Below are positions 15,580-22,017 of a stretch of DNA of 32,390 bases, piece by piece (positions within the stretch are counted from its first letter, which is position 1; every line of letters begins with the position of its first letter). A program made the position numbers and the translations under genes. The notes below the pieces were generated by a model. It had not been told where the DNA came from, did no database searches, and worked only from the letters and a program-made list of their open reading frames with translations. The stretch comes from an uncultured Eubacteriales bacterium (GTDB lineage Bacteria > Bacillota > Clostridia > Oscillospirales > Oscillospiraceae). The DNA is taken from positions 1 to 32,390 of the forward strand of contig URKW01000010.1 in the NCBI GenBank assembly GCA_900548615.1, given 5' to 3'.

Positions 15580-16593
15580 TTATACCAGTGTTTTCACGCT
15601 GCCGCCGGGCCGCAGTACCGTGGGCAGTACCTCGTGGCAGTTGCCGCTTCGTCCTTCGATCATGTCCAGCAGGATCTGGATGCTGCGCCGTCCCATTTCC
15701 TCCATGGGCTGGCACAGGGTGGTCAGCGGCGGGTCGATGTAGTCGGATACCTCGATGCCGTCGATGGCGATCACCGAGCAGCCGTCAGGAACGGTGCGTC
15801 CGTGCTCCCGCAGTGCCCGCATGGCGCCGATGGCCGTGTTATCGGAAATGGCGAAAACGGCAGAAAAGTCCGTGCCGCTGTCCAGCACGCGGTTCATGGC
15901 CGTGTAGGAGTCCTGAATATTAAAGGTGCCGGTGCAGATCACCAACGACTCGTCCAGCGGAATGCCCGCCTCTGCCAGTGCCTTTGTGTATCCCTCATAC
16001 CGCAGCTGGCTGATGGAGTGGTCGTCGGGACAGGTGATCAGCGCGGCGATGCGCCGGTGGCCGTTGTCCAGCAGATACCGGGTGGCCTGATAGGCGGTCT
16101 CCATATCGGCGATGGAGACGGAGGAGTAATCCACCCGCTCCAGCGTACCGTAATGGTTGCCGAAGGAGCAGCATACAAAGGGCACGTTCAGCAGCGCCAG
16201 ATCGGCGGCGGAGTAGTCGAACCGTCCGCCCAGCAGCACAAGACCCCGCAGCCGCTTTTCCCGCTCCATAACGGCGGCCCGCTTCAGCTCGTCCTCGTCG
16301 GAGCTGATCTGCTGCATCACCATGGTGTAGCCGCCTGCGGTAATGCCTGCCTCCACAGACCGGATAATGTCGGTGTAAAAGGGGTTGGAGATGCCGCGCA
16401 CCACAAGGCCGATGGAATCGGACTTGGTTTTCACCAAGTCGCGGGCGGAGTTGTTGGGGATGTAGTTGGTACTTTCGATCACGTCCAGCACCCGGCGGCG
16501 GCTTTCGTCGCTGACGTCGGGCCGATCATTCAGCACGCGGGAGACAGTGGTAATGCTGACGCCGCTGATGCGGGCGATATCTTTGATGGTCAC
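15580..16593 (-). CDS. LacI-family transcriptional regulator of the sugar transport operon
   Basis: A 337-residue LacI/GalR-type repressor of normal length. The N-terminal HTH MTIKDIARISGVSITTVSRV continues through LNDRPDVSDESRRRVLDVIE and a hinge (YIPNNSARDLV). The C-terminal periplasmic-binding-like domain starts DSIGLVVRGISNPFYTDI. It is upstream of and codirectional with the sugar-binding protein gene, with only 58 bases between and no clear promoter there, so regulator and transporter probably share a transcript. A CCGGAAACGTTTTCG dyad lies just downstream of its promoter, suggesting autorepression relieved by a sugar. The ligand is unknown. Confidence 0.94.
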   Translation of the reverse strand: MTIKDIARISGVSITTVSRVLNDRPDVSDESRRRVLDVIESTNYIPNNSARDLVKTKSDSIGLVVRGISNPFYTDIIRSVEAGITAGGYTMVMQQISSDEDELKRAAVMEREKRLRGLVLLGGRFDYSAADLALLNVPFVCCSFGNHYGTLERVDYSSVSIADMETAYQATRYLLDNGHRRIAALITCPDDHSISQLRYEGYTKALAEAGIPLDESLVICTGTFNIQDSYTAMNRVLDSGTDFSAVFAISDNTAIGAMRALREHGRTVPDGCSVIAIDGIEVSDYIDPPLTTLCQPMEEMGRRSIQILLDMIEGRSGNCHEVLPTVLRPGGSVKTLV

Positions 16594-16644
16594 GGTTCTT
16601 CCTCCTGTCGTGCTTGCCCCGATGAAAACGGCTTGACATCGTTA

Positions 16645-16703
16645 CCGGAAACGTTTTCGTTTTGGGATGACTTTATACTAGCAATTTTCACAGGCTGTGT
16701 CAA
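16645..16703 (-). promoter_or_regulatory. Promoter and LacI-type operator of the regulator/sugar operon
   Basis: On the minus strand TTGACA (16698-16703) and TAGTAT (16675-16680) are separated by 17 bases. The dyad CCGGAAACGTTTTCG, centred on 16652/16653 with an AAACGTTT core, lies about 10-20 bases downstream of the start site. The central CG and AAACGTTT shape fit LacI-family or CcpA cre sites; binding there would block elongation. Confidence 0.82.
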
Positions 16704-16827
16704 TGCAGTTTTCTGATTTTCGTAAGTTATAACAGTTTTACGTGGTGGAATATAGTGATTTTGCTGAACGCACTGTGGACAGTTGTCCACCAATACGAAA
16801 TGCCGCAATAAAATCCCGTGCGGCGAA

Positions 16828-17044
16828 CGGGGCAGAGCCCCGCCCCTACGCACCGGCTATCGATAGAACGACCGTAGGGGGCGGCGTCCCCGACGCCCCG
16901 ACGTGAGACACATGGGGCCCGCATTACGTTGTAGGGGCGGACGACTCTGTCCGCCCGGAAAGTCTGTCATTCCGAGCCAGTGACCAACGTCAATGGTGTG
17001 GGAATCCGCATCCCCGTCCGTAGGGGCGACCCTCGCGGTTGCCC
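16828..17044. repeat. Cluster of four GTAGGGGCG-headed palindromic repeats
   Basis: Units at 16828-16849 (minus orientation), 16874-16900, 16931-16957 and 17020-17044 (plus) share the head GTAGGGGCG or a near copy (unit 2 reads GTAGGGGGCG), followed by a short self-complementary segment. Examples are GGGCGGAC/GTCCGCCC in the third and GGGCGACC/GGTTGCCC in the fourth. Heads are conserved while the stem sequence varies between units, as expected for mobile hairpin repeats. Confidence 0.7.
16965..17010 (+). repeat. Dispersed repeat, copy A
   Basis: Begins TGTCATTCCGAGCCAGTG and ends TGGTGTGGGAATCCGCA. It is nearly identical at both ends to the inverted copy at 21868-21909; only the loop differs in length and sequence. 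Confidence 0.8.
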
Positions 17045-17351
17045 ACACGGTAGACCGTAACTGCTATTTATTGCGCATGTCAGCGGCAGCGACGCTGGAG
17101 CAGAGTCGATCCTTTTAACAAGGCGAAAAAGAAGAGCTTACGTGAACGTGTGGTAGGCAGCCGCGGTTTTGTACAACGTATAGCGCGCAAGGAAGTGAAG
17201 AAACCATTGGTTTCTTCCGGCTCTTTTGCCCACTTTTCCAGCTGTTGGGAAAAGTGGGCCGCCGGAGGCCGCCCGCGCCTCGCGGGGATGAAATACCTTT
17301 TTCACAGGGACGCAAAACCCCTCGCCCCGGCGAGGGAGCCGTAGCAGAACA

Positions 17352-17381
17352 AAAGGAGGACGGGATATCCCGCCCTCCTTT
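17352..17381 (-). terminator. Terminator of the NUDIX/PPC gene pair
   Basis: On the minus strand, just after the NUDIX stop codon, a 15-bp stem starting AAAGGAGGGCGGGAT closes with one G-U pair and ends in CCTTTTGTT. It resembles the hairpin at 8945-8970 with matching changes in both arms. Confidence 0.75.
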
Positions 17382-17385
17382 GTGG

Positions 17386-17862
17386 TCATGTGTTCAATTC
17401 CTTCCCGTTCAGCGCCGCGTAGGCCAGCCGTTCCCCCTCATACCGCAGCTTCATGGAGAAGAACGGGGTATCCGGCTCGTGGATCAGATCGAGAAACAGC
17501 TTGTCGCCCGCCCACAGGGGCAGCTTCATCAGCTGATCCTTGTGGATCCATTCCAGCACGCCCTCGTTGCACTCGATCAGCTCGCCCGTCCAGCCGGTGG
17601 CGGTGAATACGTGCATGTATTCCGTCTCCCACTGGTCGGACACAAAGGTGACGATCCCCCGGTACTGATAGTCGGTCAGTGTCAGGCCGGTTTCCTCCCA
17701 CGTCTCCCGCAGCACGCATTCCTCCGGGCTTTCACCGTCCTCGAACTTGCCGCCTACGCCCACCCACTTGTCGTGGTTCAGGTCGTTTTTCTTCTTGACC
17801 CGGTGCAGCATCAGATAGTTGCCCTTGGGATCCTCAATATAGCACAGTGTGGAATTATACAT
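17386..17862 (-). CDS. NUDIX hydrolase (8-oxo-dGTP diphosphatase-like)
   Basis: A 158-residue NUDIX protein. The NUDIX box GX5EX7REUXEEXGU is complete in GGKFEDGESPEECVLRETWE followed by ETGL, providing the Mg-binding Glu residues that cleave nucleoside diphosphate-X bonds. The start MYNSTLCYIED with YLMLHRVKKKNDLNHDKW is typical of MutT/8-oxo-dGTP diphosphatases in Firmicutes, so nucleotide-pool cleaning is likely, though substrate cannot be proven. ATG 17862 is preferred over a TTG three codons earlier because GAAAGGG sits ten bases upstream. It begins five bases after the PPC gene's stop codon and is probably cotranscribed with it. Confidence 0.92.
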   Translation of the reverse strand: MYNSTLCYIEDPKGNYLMLHRVKKKNDLNHDKWVGVGGKFEDGESPEECVLRETWEETGLTLTDYQYRGIVTFVSDQWETEYMHVFTATGWTGELIECNEGVLEWIHKDQLMKLPLWAGDKLFLDLIHEPDTPFFSMKLRYEGERLAYAALNGKELNT

Positions 17863-17867
17863 GTATT

Positions 17868-18263
17868 TCAAACCCTTTCAAACGTGATCTCGTCGTAGCA
17901 TGTCTCGCCGTCCTGCTCCACGCCGTAACGCCAGCCGTCCAGCACGCCGATCACCAGTTCGCAGGTGGTGTTGATGAGACACCCCTCCTTCAGATGACCG
18001 CCGAAAGCGCCCAGCCCCTGACGGCTCAGGGCGATGTGCAGGTGGCAGCGCTCCTCACTGACCGTGCCCATCAGGGACAAGATCTCGCAGTGCTCCTCCA
18101 CGGTGCGGACGGTAACGCCGTCGGCATCCCGCAGCACAGCGCGGGTCAGACAGCCCACTCCGGACAGGATCACCCCGGCGGCAATGTGGTTTTCCCGGCA
18201 AATGGCCTTGATGGACAGTAGCAGGTCGTCGCCCCGGTGCAGCCGTCGGCAGATGGTAGTCAT
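17868..18263 (-). CDS. PPC/DUF296 domain protein
   Basis: A 131-residue single-domain protein of the PPC (plants and prokaryotes conserved, DUF296) family. Characteristic pieces are ILSGVGCLTRAVLRD and the C-terminal CHLHIALSRQGLGAFGGHLK followed by EGCLINTTCELVI, matching the family's HLHxSL...GGHL...GC...T.E pattern. Bacterial members are trimeric proteins often annotated as DNA-binding, but their role is not settled; in plants the domain follows an AT-hook, absent here. The start ATG has AAGGAG about eight bases upstream; the longer frame beyond overlaps the divergent gene and is not credible. It heads a two-gene operon with the NUDIX hydrolase and diverges from the metallopeptidase gene. 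Confidence 0.87.
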   Translation of the reverse strand: MTTICRRLHRGDDLLLSIKAICRENHIAAGVILSGVGCLTRAVLRDADGVTVRTVEEHCEILSLMGTVSEERCHLHIALSRQGLGAFGGHLKEGCLINTTCELVIGVLDGWRYGVEQDGETCYDEITFERV

Positions 18264-18294
18264 GGCAGACGCTCCTTTCCTTATTGACCTCATT

Positions 18295-18338
18295 ACTATA
18301 CCATATTTTTTGCAATTTGTACAGCGGCATGGTATACT
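18295..18338. promoter_or_regulatory. Overlapping divergent promoters (PPC/NUDIX and YgjP-type gene)
   Basis: Rightward: TTGCAA (18310-18315), 17 bases, TATACT (18333-18338). Leftward: TGTACA (18318-18323), 17 bases, TATAGT (complement of 18295-18300). The two -35 elements lie within each other's spacers, so the promoters probably compete for polymerase. Confidence 0.72.
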
Positions 18339-18363
18339 GTCCTCATAGAAAGCAGGTGAGGGC

Positions 18364-18873
18364 ATGACATATGAGATCGTCCGTTCCCGCCGCCGCACGG
18401 TGGCGCTGGAGGTGACGCGGGAGGGCCGCGTGCTGGTTCGCGCGCCGCTGCGGATGACACAGGGAGAGATCGACCGGTTCGTGGCCGCGCACGCCGATTG
18501 GCTGGAGAAGGCCAAGGCAAAGGTAGCCGCCCGACAGGCGGCCCATCCGCCCCTGACGGAAGCGGAGATCGCGATCCTGCGGCAGCGGGCGAAGGAGGTG
18601 CTGTCGGGAAAGGTGGCCCACTACGCCGCCATTATGGGTGTCGTCCCCACGTCGGTGAAGATCACCGCTGCCCGGACGCGGTTCGGCAGCTGCTCCGGGA
18701 AGAACGGCATCTGCTTCTCCCTGTACCTGATGCAGTATCCGGAGGAGGCCATTGACTATGTGGTGGTGCATGAGCTGGCGCATATCCGCCACCATGACCA
18801 CAGCTCGGCCTTTTATGCCGAGGTGGCCAAGGTGATGCCGGATTATCGGGTGCGGATGAAGCTGCTGAAATGA
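18364..18873 (+). CDS. YgjP-like (DUF45) metallopeptidase
   Basis: A 169-residue protein of the YgjP/SprT-like M48-related group; some family members are longer. The zinc site is clear: HELAH at residues 136-140 and a third His in IRHHDHSSAFY (His146). The preceding RTRFGSCSGKNGICFSLYLM is the family's conserved stretch before the active site. The N-terminal part (YEIVRSRRRTVALEVTREG) also fits. Activity as a peptidase is presumed from the motif; natural substrates are unknown. ATG follows a modest GTGAGGG site and lies 26 bases after a good -10. Confidence 0.9.
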   Translation: MTYEIVRSRRRTVALEVTREGRVLVRAPLRMTQGEIDRFVAAHADWLEKAKAKVAARQAAHPPLTEAEIAILRQRAKEVLSGKVAHYAAIMGVVPTSVKITAARTRFGSCSGKNGICFSLYLMQYPEEAIDYVVVHELAHIRHHDHSSAFYAEVAKVMPDYRVRMKLLK

Positions 18874-18890
18874 TAACAGATAGTATAAAA

Positions 18891-18926
18891 CCGATAAAAG
18901 CACCCCTTGTGGGGTGCTTTTATTGG
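18891..18926 (+). terminator. Terminator of the YgjP-type gene
   Basis: A 16-bp stem (CCGATAAAAGCACCCC and its near complement) around TTGT, with AAAA and TTTTATT at the outer ends. Two imperfect copies of a TTAT(T/C)GGTACA unit follow at about 18922-18960, before the convergent DUF2156-GNAT gene ends. Confidence 0.85.
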
Positions 18927-18989
18927 TACATTAAGGCGCTTTATCGGTACAATAAAGCCGGTTATAGGGGTAGAAAAAACAGGACGTTA

Positions 18990-20387
18990 TCACACCAGCT
19001 TCTCAAAATAGCGGAACGTCTCATCATCATGGGTGTGGCGCATGCAGAAGGACAGCATCCGCTCCGACGCGGCGTTTTCCTTGTAGCATTTTGCCACCAC
19101 ACGGGTCAGGCCCAGATGGTACAGCGCCCAGTCTGCCACGGCGGCAAAGGCCTCGGTGCCGTAGCCGTGTCCGGCAAATTCCGGTGCGATGCGGCAGCCC
19201 TGTTCCATGGAGCCCCGCCAGTCGCCGTTATACAGCACCACCTCGCCGATGCAGCGGCCCTCCAGCCGAACGGCGAAGTTGATGGCGATGCGGTTGGCAA
19301 AGTCCTGCCGGGTCACATCCAGAAAATAGTTCTCAGTCAGCTCACCCTTCAGGTCGTCCCGGTAGTCGTAGCCCCACCAGCGGTTGCGGTCGTCGTCCAG
19401 ACAGAGGGTGTTGTAGGCGGCCTTGTCCTCGTCAGTGAAAGGGGAGAGGGTCAGCCGCTCCGTGGTCAGCTCCGGGATGTGCCGCAGAGCGTCCAGCTCG
19501 CAGCCTACCTCAAAGCGCATTTTGCTGCCCAGCTCGGCGGGCAGGTATTGCAGCTTGGAGGTGCGCAGGCCACGGTCGCGGCCGTCGTCCTCCCGGTTGA
19601 TCCAGCGGCAGTCGCCGCCGTAGTAGGCGGCAAACTGCTGCACCATGGCGGGGTAGACGCCCGCATGGGAATACAGGGCCTTTTCAATGTGGCATACCAG
19701 CGTTTCACCGCATTTTTCCGCCAGCGCAATGGCCAGCAGACGGCCCTCCCACAGGATGCCGCCTGCCCGGAACAGACCCATATCCAGATGGCTGAACAGC
19801 TCCTGCGCCAGCGCCAGCTCCCGCTTGGCCTCGGGGCTTTGCTTCTGGAATTCCTGCTGGTAGTCGGCCCAGAAGGCTGCCAGCAGATCAGCGTTTTCCA
19901 CCGTCAGGGGGATGAATTCCGCGCCGGGGTGCTCCTTGTTGAATTTGTTGATGTGGTTGCGCTGGCCGCTGTAGTGGCGGCCGGCGAAGTGGGCCAAGTC
20001 CTCCGCGTGGTAGAGGTAGTCCTTCCATGCCCGTTCGTTGGTGATGGTGACGCGGGGCCAGCGGAGCGCCAGCTTGCCCGCCTCGGATTCCGGCACCACG
20101 GAGAAGATGGGCCGCACGCCCTTGCGGCGGCAGTCGTCCTCGATGGTGGTGAGGGCGGCGTCCACGTCGCCCTCCGGGCCGGGGATGGGATAGTCGAACT
20201 GGGGCACGCCGTCGATGCAGTTGCGGATGACAAGGCAGCCGTCGGTGAAGGCGTACTCCGAGCGGAGGTGGCCCCGCCACATGTATTTCACGCCGGAGCT
20301 GTATTCGCACAGGCGGTAGGGGCAGGTTTCGTAATAGGGGCGCAGCAGAGGCATGCTCTCTGCGGTCACGGGGGTGAAGTGTAACAT
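18990..20387 (-). CDS. Two-domain protein: DUF2156 (lysyltransferase-like) plus GNAT acetyltransferase
   Basis: A 465-residue fusion. Residues 1-300 resemble DUF2156, the double-GNAT fold also found in phosphatidylglycerol lysyltransferase catalytic domains; HYSGQRNHINKFNKEHPGAE and LFRAGGILWEGRLLAIALAE are typical. Residues 306-465 form a RimJ/RimL-type GNAT domain: LTTERLTLSPFTDEDKAAYN at its start and AGHGYGTEAF (405-414) as the acetyl-CoA loop. Neither acceptor can be told from sequence; no membrane helices are present, so it is not a full MprF. The start is ATG 20387, with GGAG nine bases before it; the longer frame crosses repeat DNA. It converges with the YgjP-type gene. Fusion of these domains also occurs in other Firmicutes as far as I recall. 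Confidence 0.83.
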   Translation of the reverse strand: MLHFTPVTAESMPLLRPYYETCPYRLCEYSSGVKYMWRGHLRSEYAFTDGCLVIRNCIDGVPQFDYPIPGPEGDVDAALTTIEDDCRRKGVRPIFSVVPESEAGKLALRWPRVTITNERAWKDYLYHAEDLAHFAGRHYSGQRNHINKFNKEHPGAEFIPLTVENADLLAAFWADYQQEFQKQSPEAKRELALAQELFSHLDMGLFRAGGILWEGRLLAIALAEKCGETLVCHIEKALYSHAGVYPAMVQQFAAYYGGDCRWINREDDGRDRGLRTSKLQYLPAELGSKMRFEVGCELDALRHIPELTTERLTLSPFTDEDKAAYNTLCLDDDRNRWWGYDYRDDLKGELTENYFLDVTRQDFANRIAINFAVRLEGRCIGEVVLYNGDWRGSMEQGCRIAPEFAGHGYGTEAFAAVADWALYHLGLTRVVAKCYKENAASERMLSFCMRHTHDDETFRYFEKLV

Positions 20388-20464
20388 GGGGTGATTCTCC
20401 TGAGTGTATGATTTTGTTGTTATTATTGTTTTTTGGGGGGGTGTTTCGCCCTCCGGACACGTCT

Positions 20465-20604
20465 TGGCCCCCTCTGACGAGGGGGCTGTCGAGCGCAAGC
20501 GAGACTGGGGGAGAGACTGGTGTTCCAACGCATTGCTTGCGTTCGCCGTCTCTCCCTCCGGCATGACCTTCGGTCATGCCACCTCCCTCGTCAGAGGGAG
20601 GCTT
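20465..20604. repeat. MITE-like long imperfect palindrome
   Basis: Both outer ends carry CCTCTGACGAGGG in opposite orientation (about 20465-20487 and 20581-20604), each itself a small dyad. Inside, GGGAGAGAC (about 20510) and GTCTCTCCC (about 20553-20561) also face each other, and GGCATGACC/GGTCATGCC forms a further hairpin (about 20561-20580). The whole 140 bp could fold into one branched structure. No protein is encoded. It lies upstream of the DUF2156-GNAT gene and beyond the 3' end of the LysR gene. Confidence 0.65.
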
Positions 20605-20648
20605 TGGGACGCACGGTGTGATACAATGACCGCCGCACTTTTCGTCAG

Positions 20649-21515
20649 TTATAGCTTCTCCACCATCTCTGCGGTAAACTGCAAAAACTTCCTCGCCAGT
20701 GGGCGGAGGTGGGGGAGGGTGGCCACGCCCAGCTCCCGCACGGCGGGAGGGTTCAGCGGCAGCGCCAGCACGTCGTCCGACCGGCCCTTCAGCACCAGAC
20801 GGCTGAGAATGCTGACGCCCAGCCCGTGCTCCACCATGGAGATGATGACCGTATCGCTGACTTGGGTGTCCCGGATGATGGGCGTGACGCCGCAGCGATC
20901 CAGCGCCCGCATGATATCCAGATGGAAGCCCAGAGAGGGCATCAGGAATTCCTGTCCCTCCAGCCGCCGGACGTCCAGACTGGCGGCACCGCCGGTATCG
21001 AAGCTGCGGGGCAGGATGGCCAGCAGCGGGTCGGGCTTCAGGGGCATCCAGTCCAGCGTGCTGCTCTCCTGACGGCTGGCAAAGGCCATATCTACTCTAC
21101 CCTCACGAACCCAGCGGTATACCTCCTCCACCGAGCCCATCTGTACATCCACGCTGACGCCGCTGTAACGGCGGCGGAACTGCTCAATCAGCTCCGGAAG
21201 CCAATGCATGGCGATGCTGGCATAGGAGGCCACCCGGACGGTCTCCTCCTGATGGGAGTTTACCAGCGCGATCTCCCGCTCCAGCGCCTGATTGGCGGCG
21301 AGACACTGCCGCACCATGGGCATGATCCGCTGGCCCGCCGGGGTCAGCCGGACGCCCCGGCGATCCCGGAGCAGCACGGAGAAGCCGATCTCCCGCTCCA
21401 GACTGTTCATCATGTGGGTCAGCCCCGACTGGGTGTAGCCCAACTGCTCCGCCGCCCGGGTGAAGCTGCCCTGATCCACCGCCGCGGCCAGCGCTGCCAG
21501 CTTTTTTGCGTCCAT
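20649..21515 (-). CDS. LysR-family transcriptional regulator
   Basis: A 288-residue LysR-type regulator of normal length. The winged HTH lies in residues 1-60 (AALAAAVDQGSFTRAAEQLG, then YTQSGLTHMMNSLEREIGFSVLLRDRRGVRLTPAG). The effector domain begins about residue 90 (VRVASYASIAMHWLPELIEQF). The family normally senses a small metabolite and regulates a divergent gene, but the only divergent feature for 500 bases is a possible small RNA. ATG has AAAGGAG upstream. Targets and ligand are unknown. Confidence 0.94.
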   Translation of the reverse strand: MDAKKLAALAAAVDQGSFTRAAEQLGYTQSGLTHMMNSLEREIGFSVLLRDRRGVRLTPAGQRIMPMVRQCLAANQALEREIALVNSHQEETVRVASYASIAMHWLPELIEQFRRRYSGVSVDVQMGSVEEVYRWVREGRVDMAFASRQESSTLDWMPLKPDPLLAILPRSFDTGGAASLDVRRLEGQEFLMPSLGFHLDIMRALDRCGVTPIIRDTQVSDTVIISMVEHGLGVSILSRLVLKGRSDDVLALPLNPPAVRELGVATLPHLRPLARKFLQFTAEMVEKL

Positions 21516-21574
21516 GAGCGTTCTCCTTTCCGTATTGCCTGCTTTACAATAGCATAAATTTTACCATGAGACTG

Positions 21575-21660
21575 CTGCAAATGCAACCGTCAAATATGAC
21601 ATTTCTTCATGGAAAGATGAAAAAATGTCGCTTTACATATCTTGCAATATCGTGTATTTT
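21575..21660. promoter_or_regulatory. Divergent regulatory region of the LysR gene
   Basis: A leftward promoter for the LysR gene reads TTGCAG (complement of 21575-21580) and TATGCT with an 18-base spacer. A 13-bp inverted repeat with one mismatch, GACATTTCTTCAT facing ATGAAAAAATGTC, lies at 21598-21629 and is a candidate LysR site. A rightward promoter follows: TTTACA (21632-21637), 17 bases, TATTTT (21655-21660). The rightward promoter is the weakest part of this reading. Confidence 0.5.
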
Positions 21661-21666
21661 ATAGAC

Positions 21667-21823
21667 AGTAATTCTCCACATATTACTTTTCCTTTCTATC
21701 CTCAAATCCCTTTTGATGGCTGCGCGATTTCCGTGCAGCCATCGCCCTATTCCTCCCTATAATATTTGTACCGTGGAGATGTTACAAGACGAGAAAGCGG
21801 ATGACAGCGGTCGTCCGCTTTTT
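21667..21823 (+). ncRNA. Candidate small RNA divergent from the LysR gene
   Basis: The rightward promoter would give a transcript of about 155 bases. It contains a 9-bp stem GATGGCTGC/GCAGCCATC (about 21715-21744) and ends in a terminator stem AGCGGATGAC/GTCGTCCGCT followed by five T (to 21823). A 64-codon open frame crosses it but lacks a ribosome-binding site. This is inference from promoter plus terminator only. Confidence 0.3.
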
Positions 21824-21867
21824 GCTGTGCAAGGGGGGATGCGCGGACACAACTCTACAAAGGAAGC

Positions 21868-21909
21868 TGCGGATTCCCACGCCAGTGTGAGCACTGGCTC
21901 GGAATGACA
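21868..21909 (-). repeat. Dispersed repeat, copy B
   Basis: The minus strand reads TGTCATTCCGAGCCAGTG, a short loop, then CACTGGCGTGGGAATCCGCA, matching copy A at 16965-17010 in inverted orientation. CCAGTG/CACTGG forms the stem. Bases 21824-22017 otherwise show only a small GCGGC dyad and a TATACT -10-like motif (21970-21975) without a good -35 ahead of obgE. Confidence 0.8.
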
Positions 21910-22017
21910 CGTGGGGGGAGTGCGGCGTGCCGCCACTTGACGTAACCGCTATTTTCCGCTAAAATAGGATATACTAGGTACAATAGGCACATTTTTCAGA
22001 TAGAACGAGGTAACACA

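Larger units (their letters stand above)
16594..17385. other. Repeat-rich gene-free region
   Basis: No gene is supported here. From left to right it holds the LacI promoter, a GTGGACA/TGTCCAC dyad (16775-16790), four GTAGGGGCG palindromes (16828-17044), one copy of the ATTCCGAGCCAGTG repeat, then hairpins: GAAGAAACCA/TGGTTTCTTC (about 17197-17217), GCCCACTTTTCC/GGAAAAGTGGGC (about 17228-17260), a CCCTCGCC/GGCGAGGG pair (about 17318-17338), and the NUDIX terminator. Open frames crossing it have no ribosome-binding sites. Confidence 0.7.

Noticed and set aside
16775..16790. GTGGACA-GT-TGTCCAC considered as a replication or DnaA site
   Set aside because: Only one copy, differs from the DnaA box, no dnaA/dnaN context.
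16828..17044. Repeats considered as a CRISPR array
   Set aside because: Spacing is irregular, one unit is inverted, unit heads are only about 9 bases, and no cas gene is near.
21713..21907. A 64-codon frame after the LysR region
   Set aside because: No ribosome-binding site; crosses two hairpins and the dispersed repeat.
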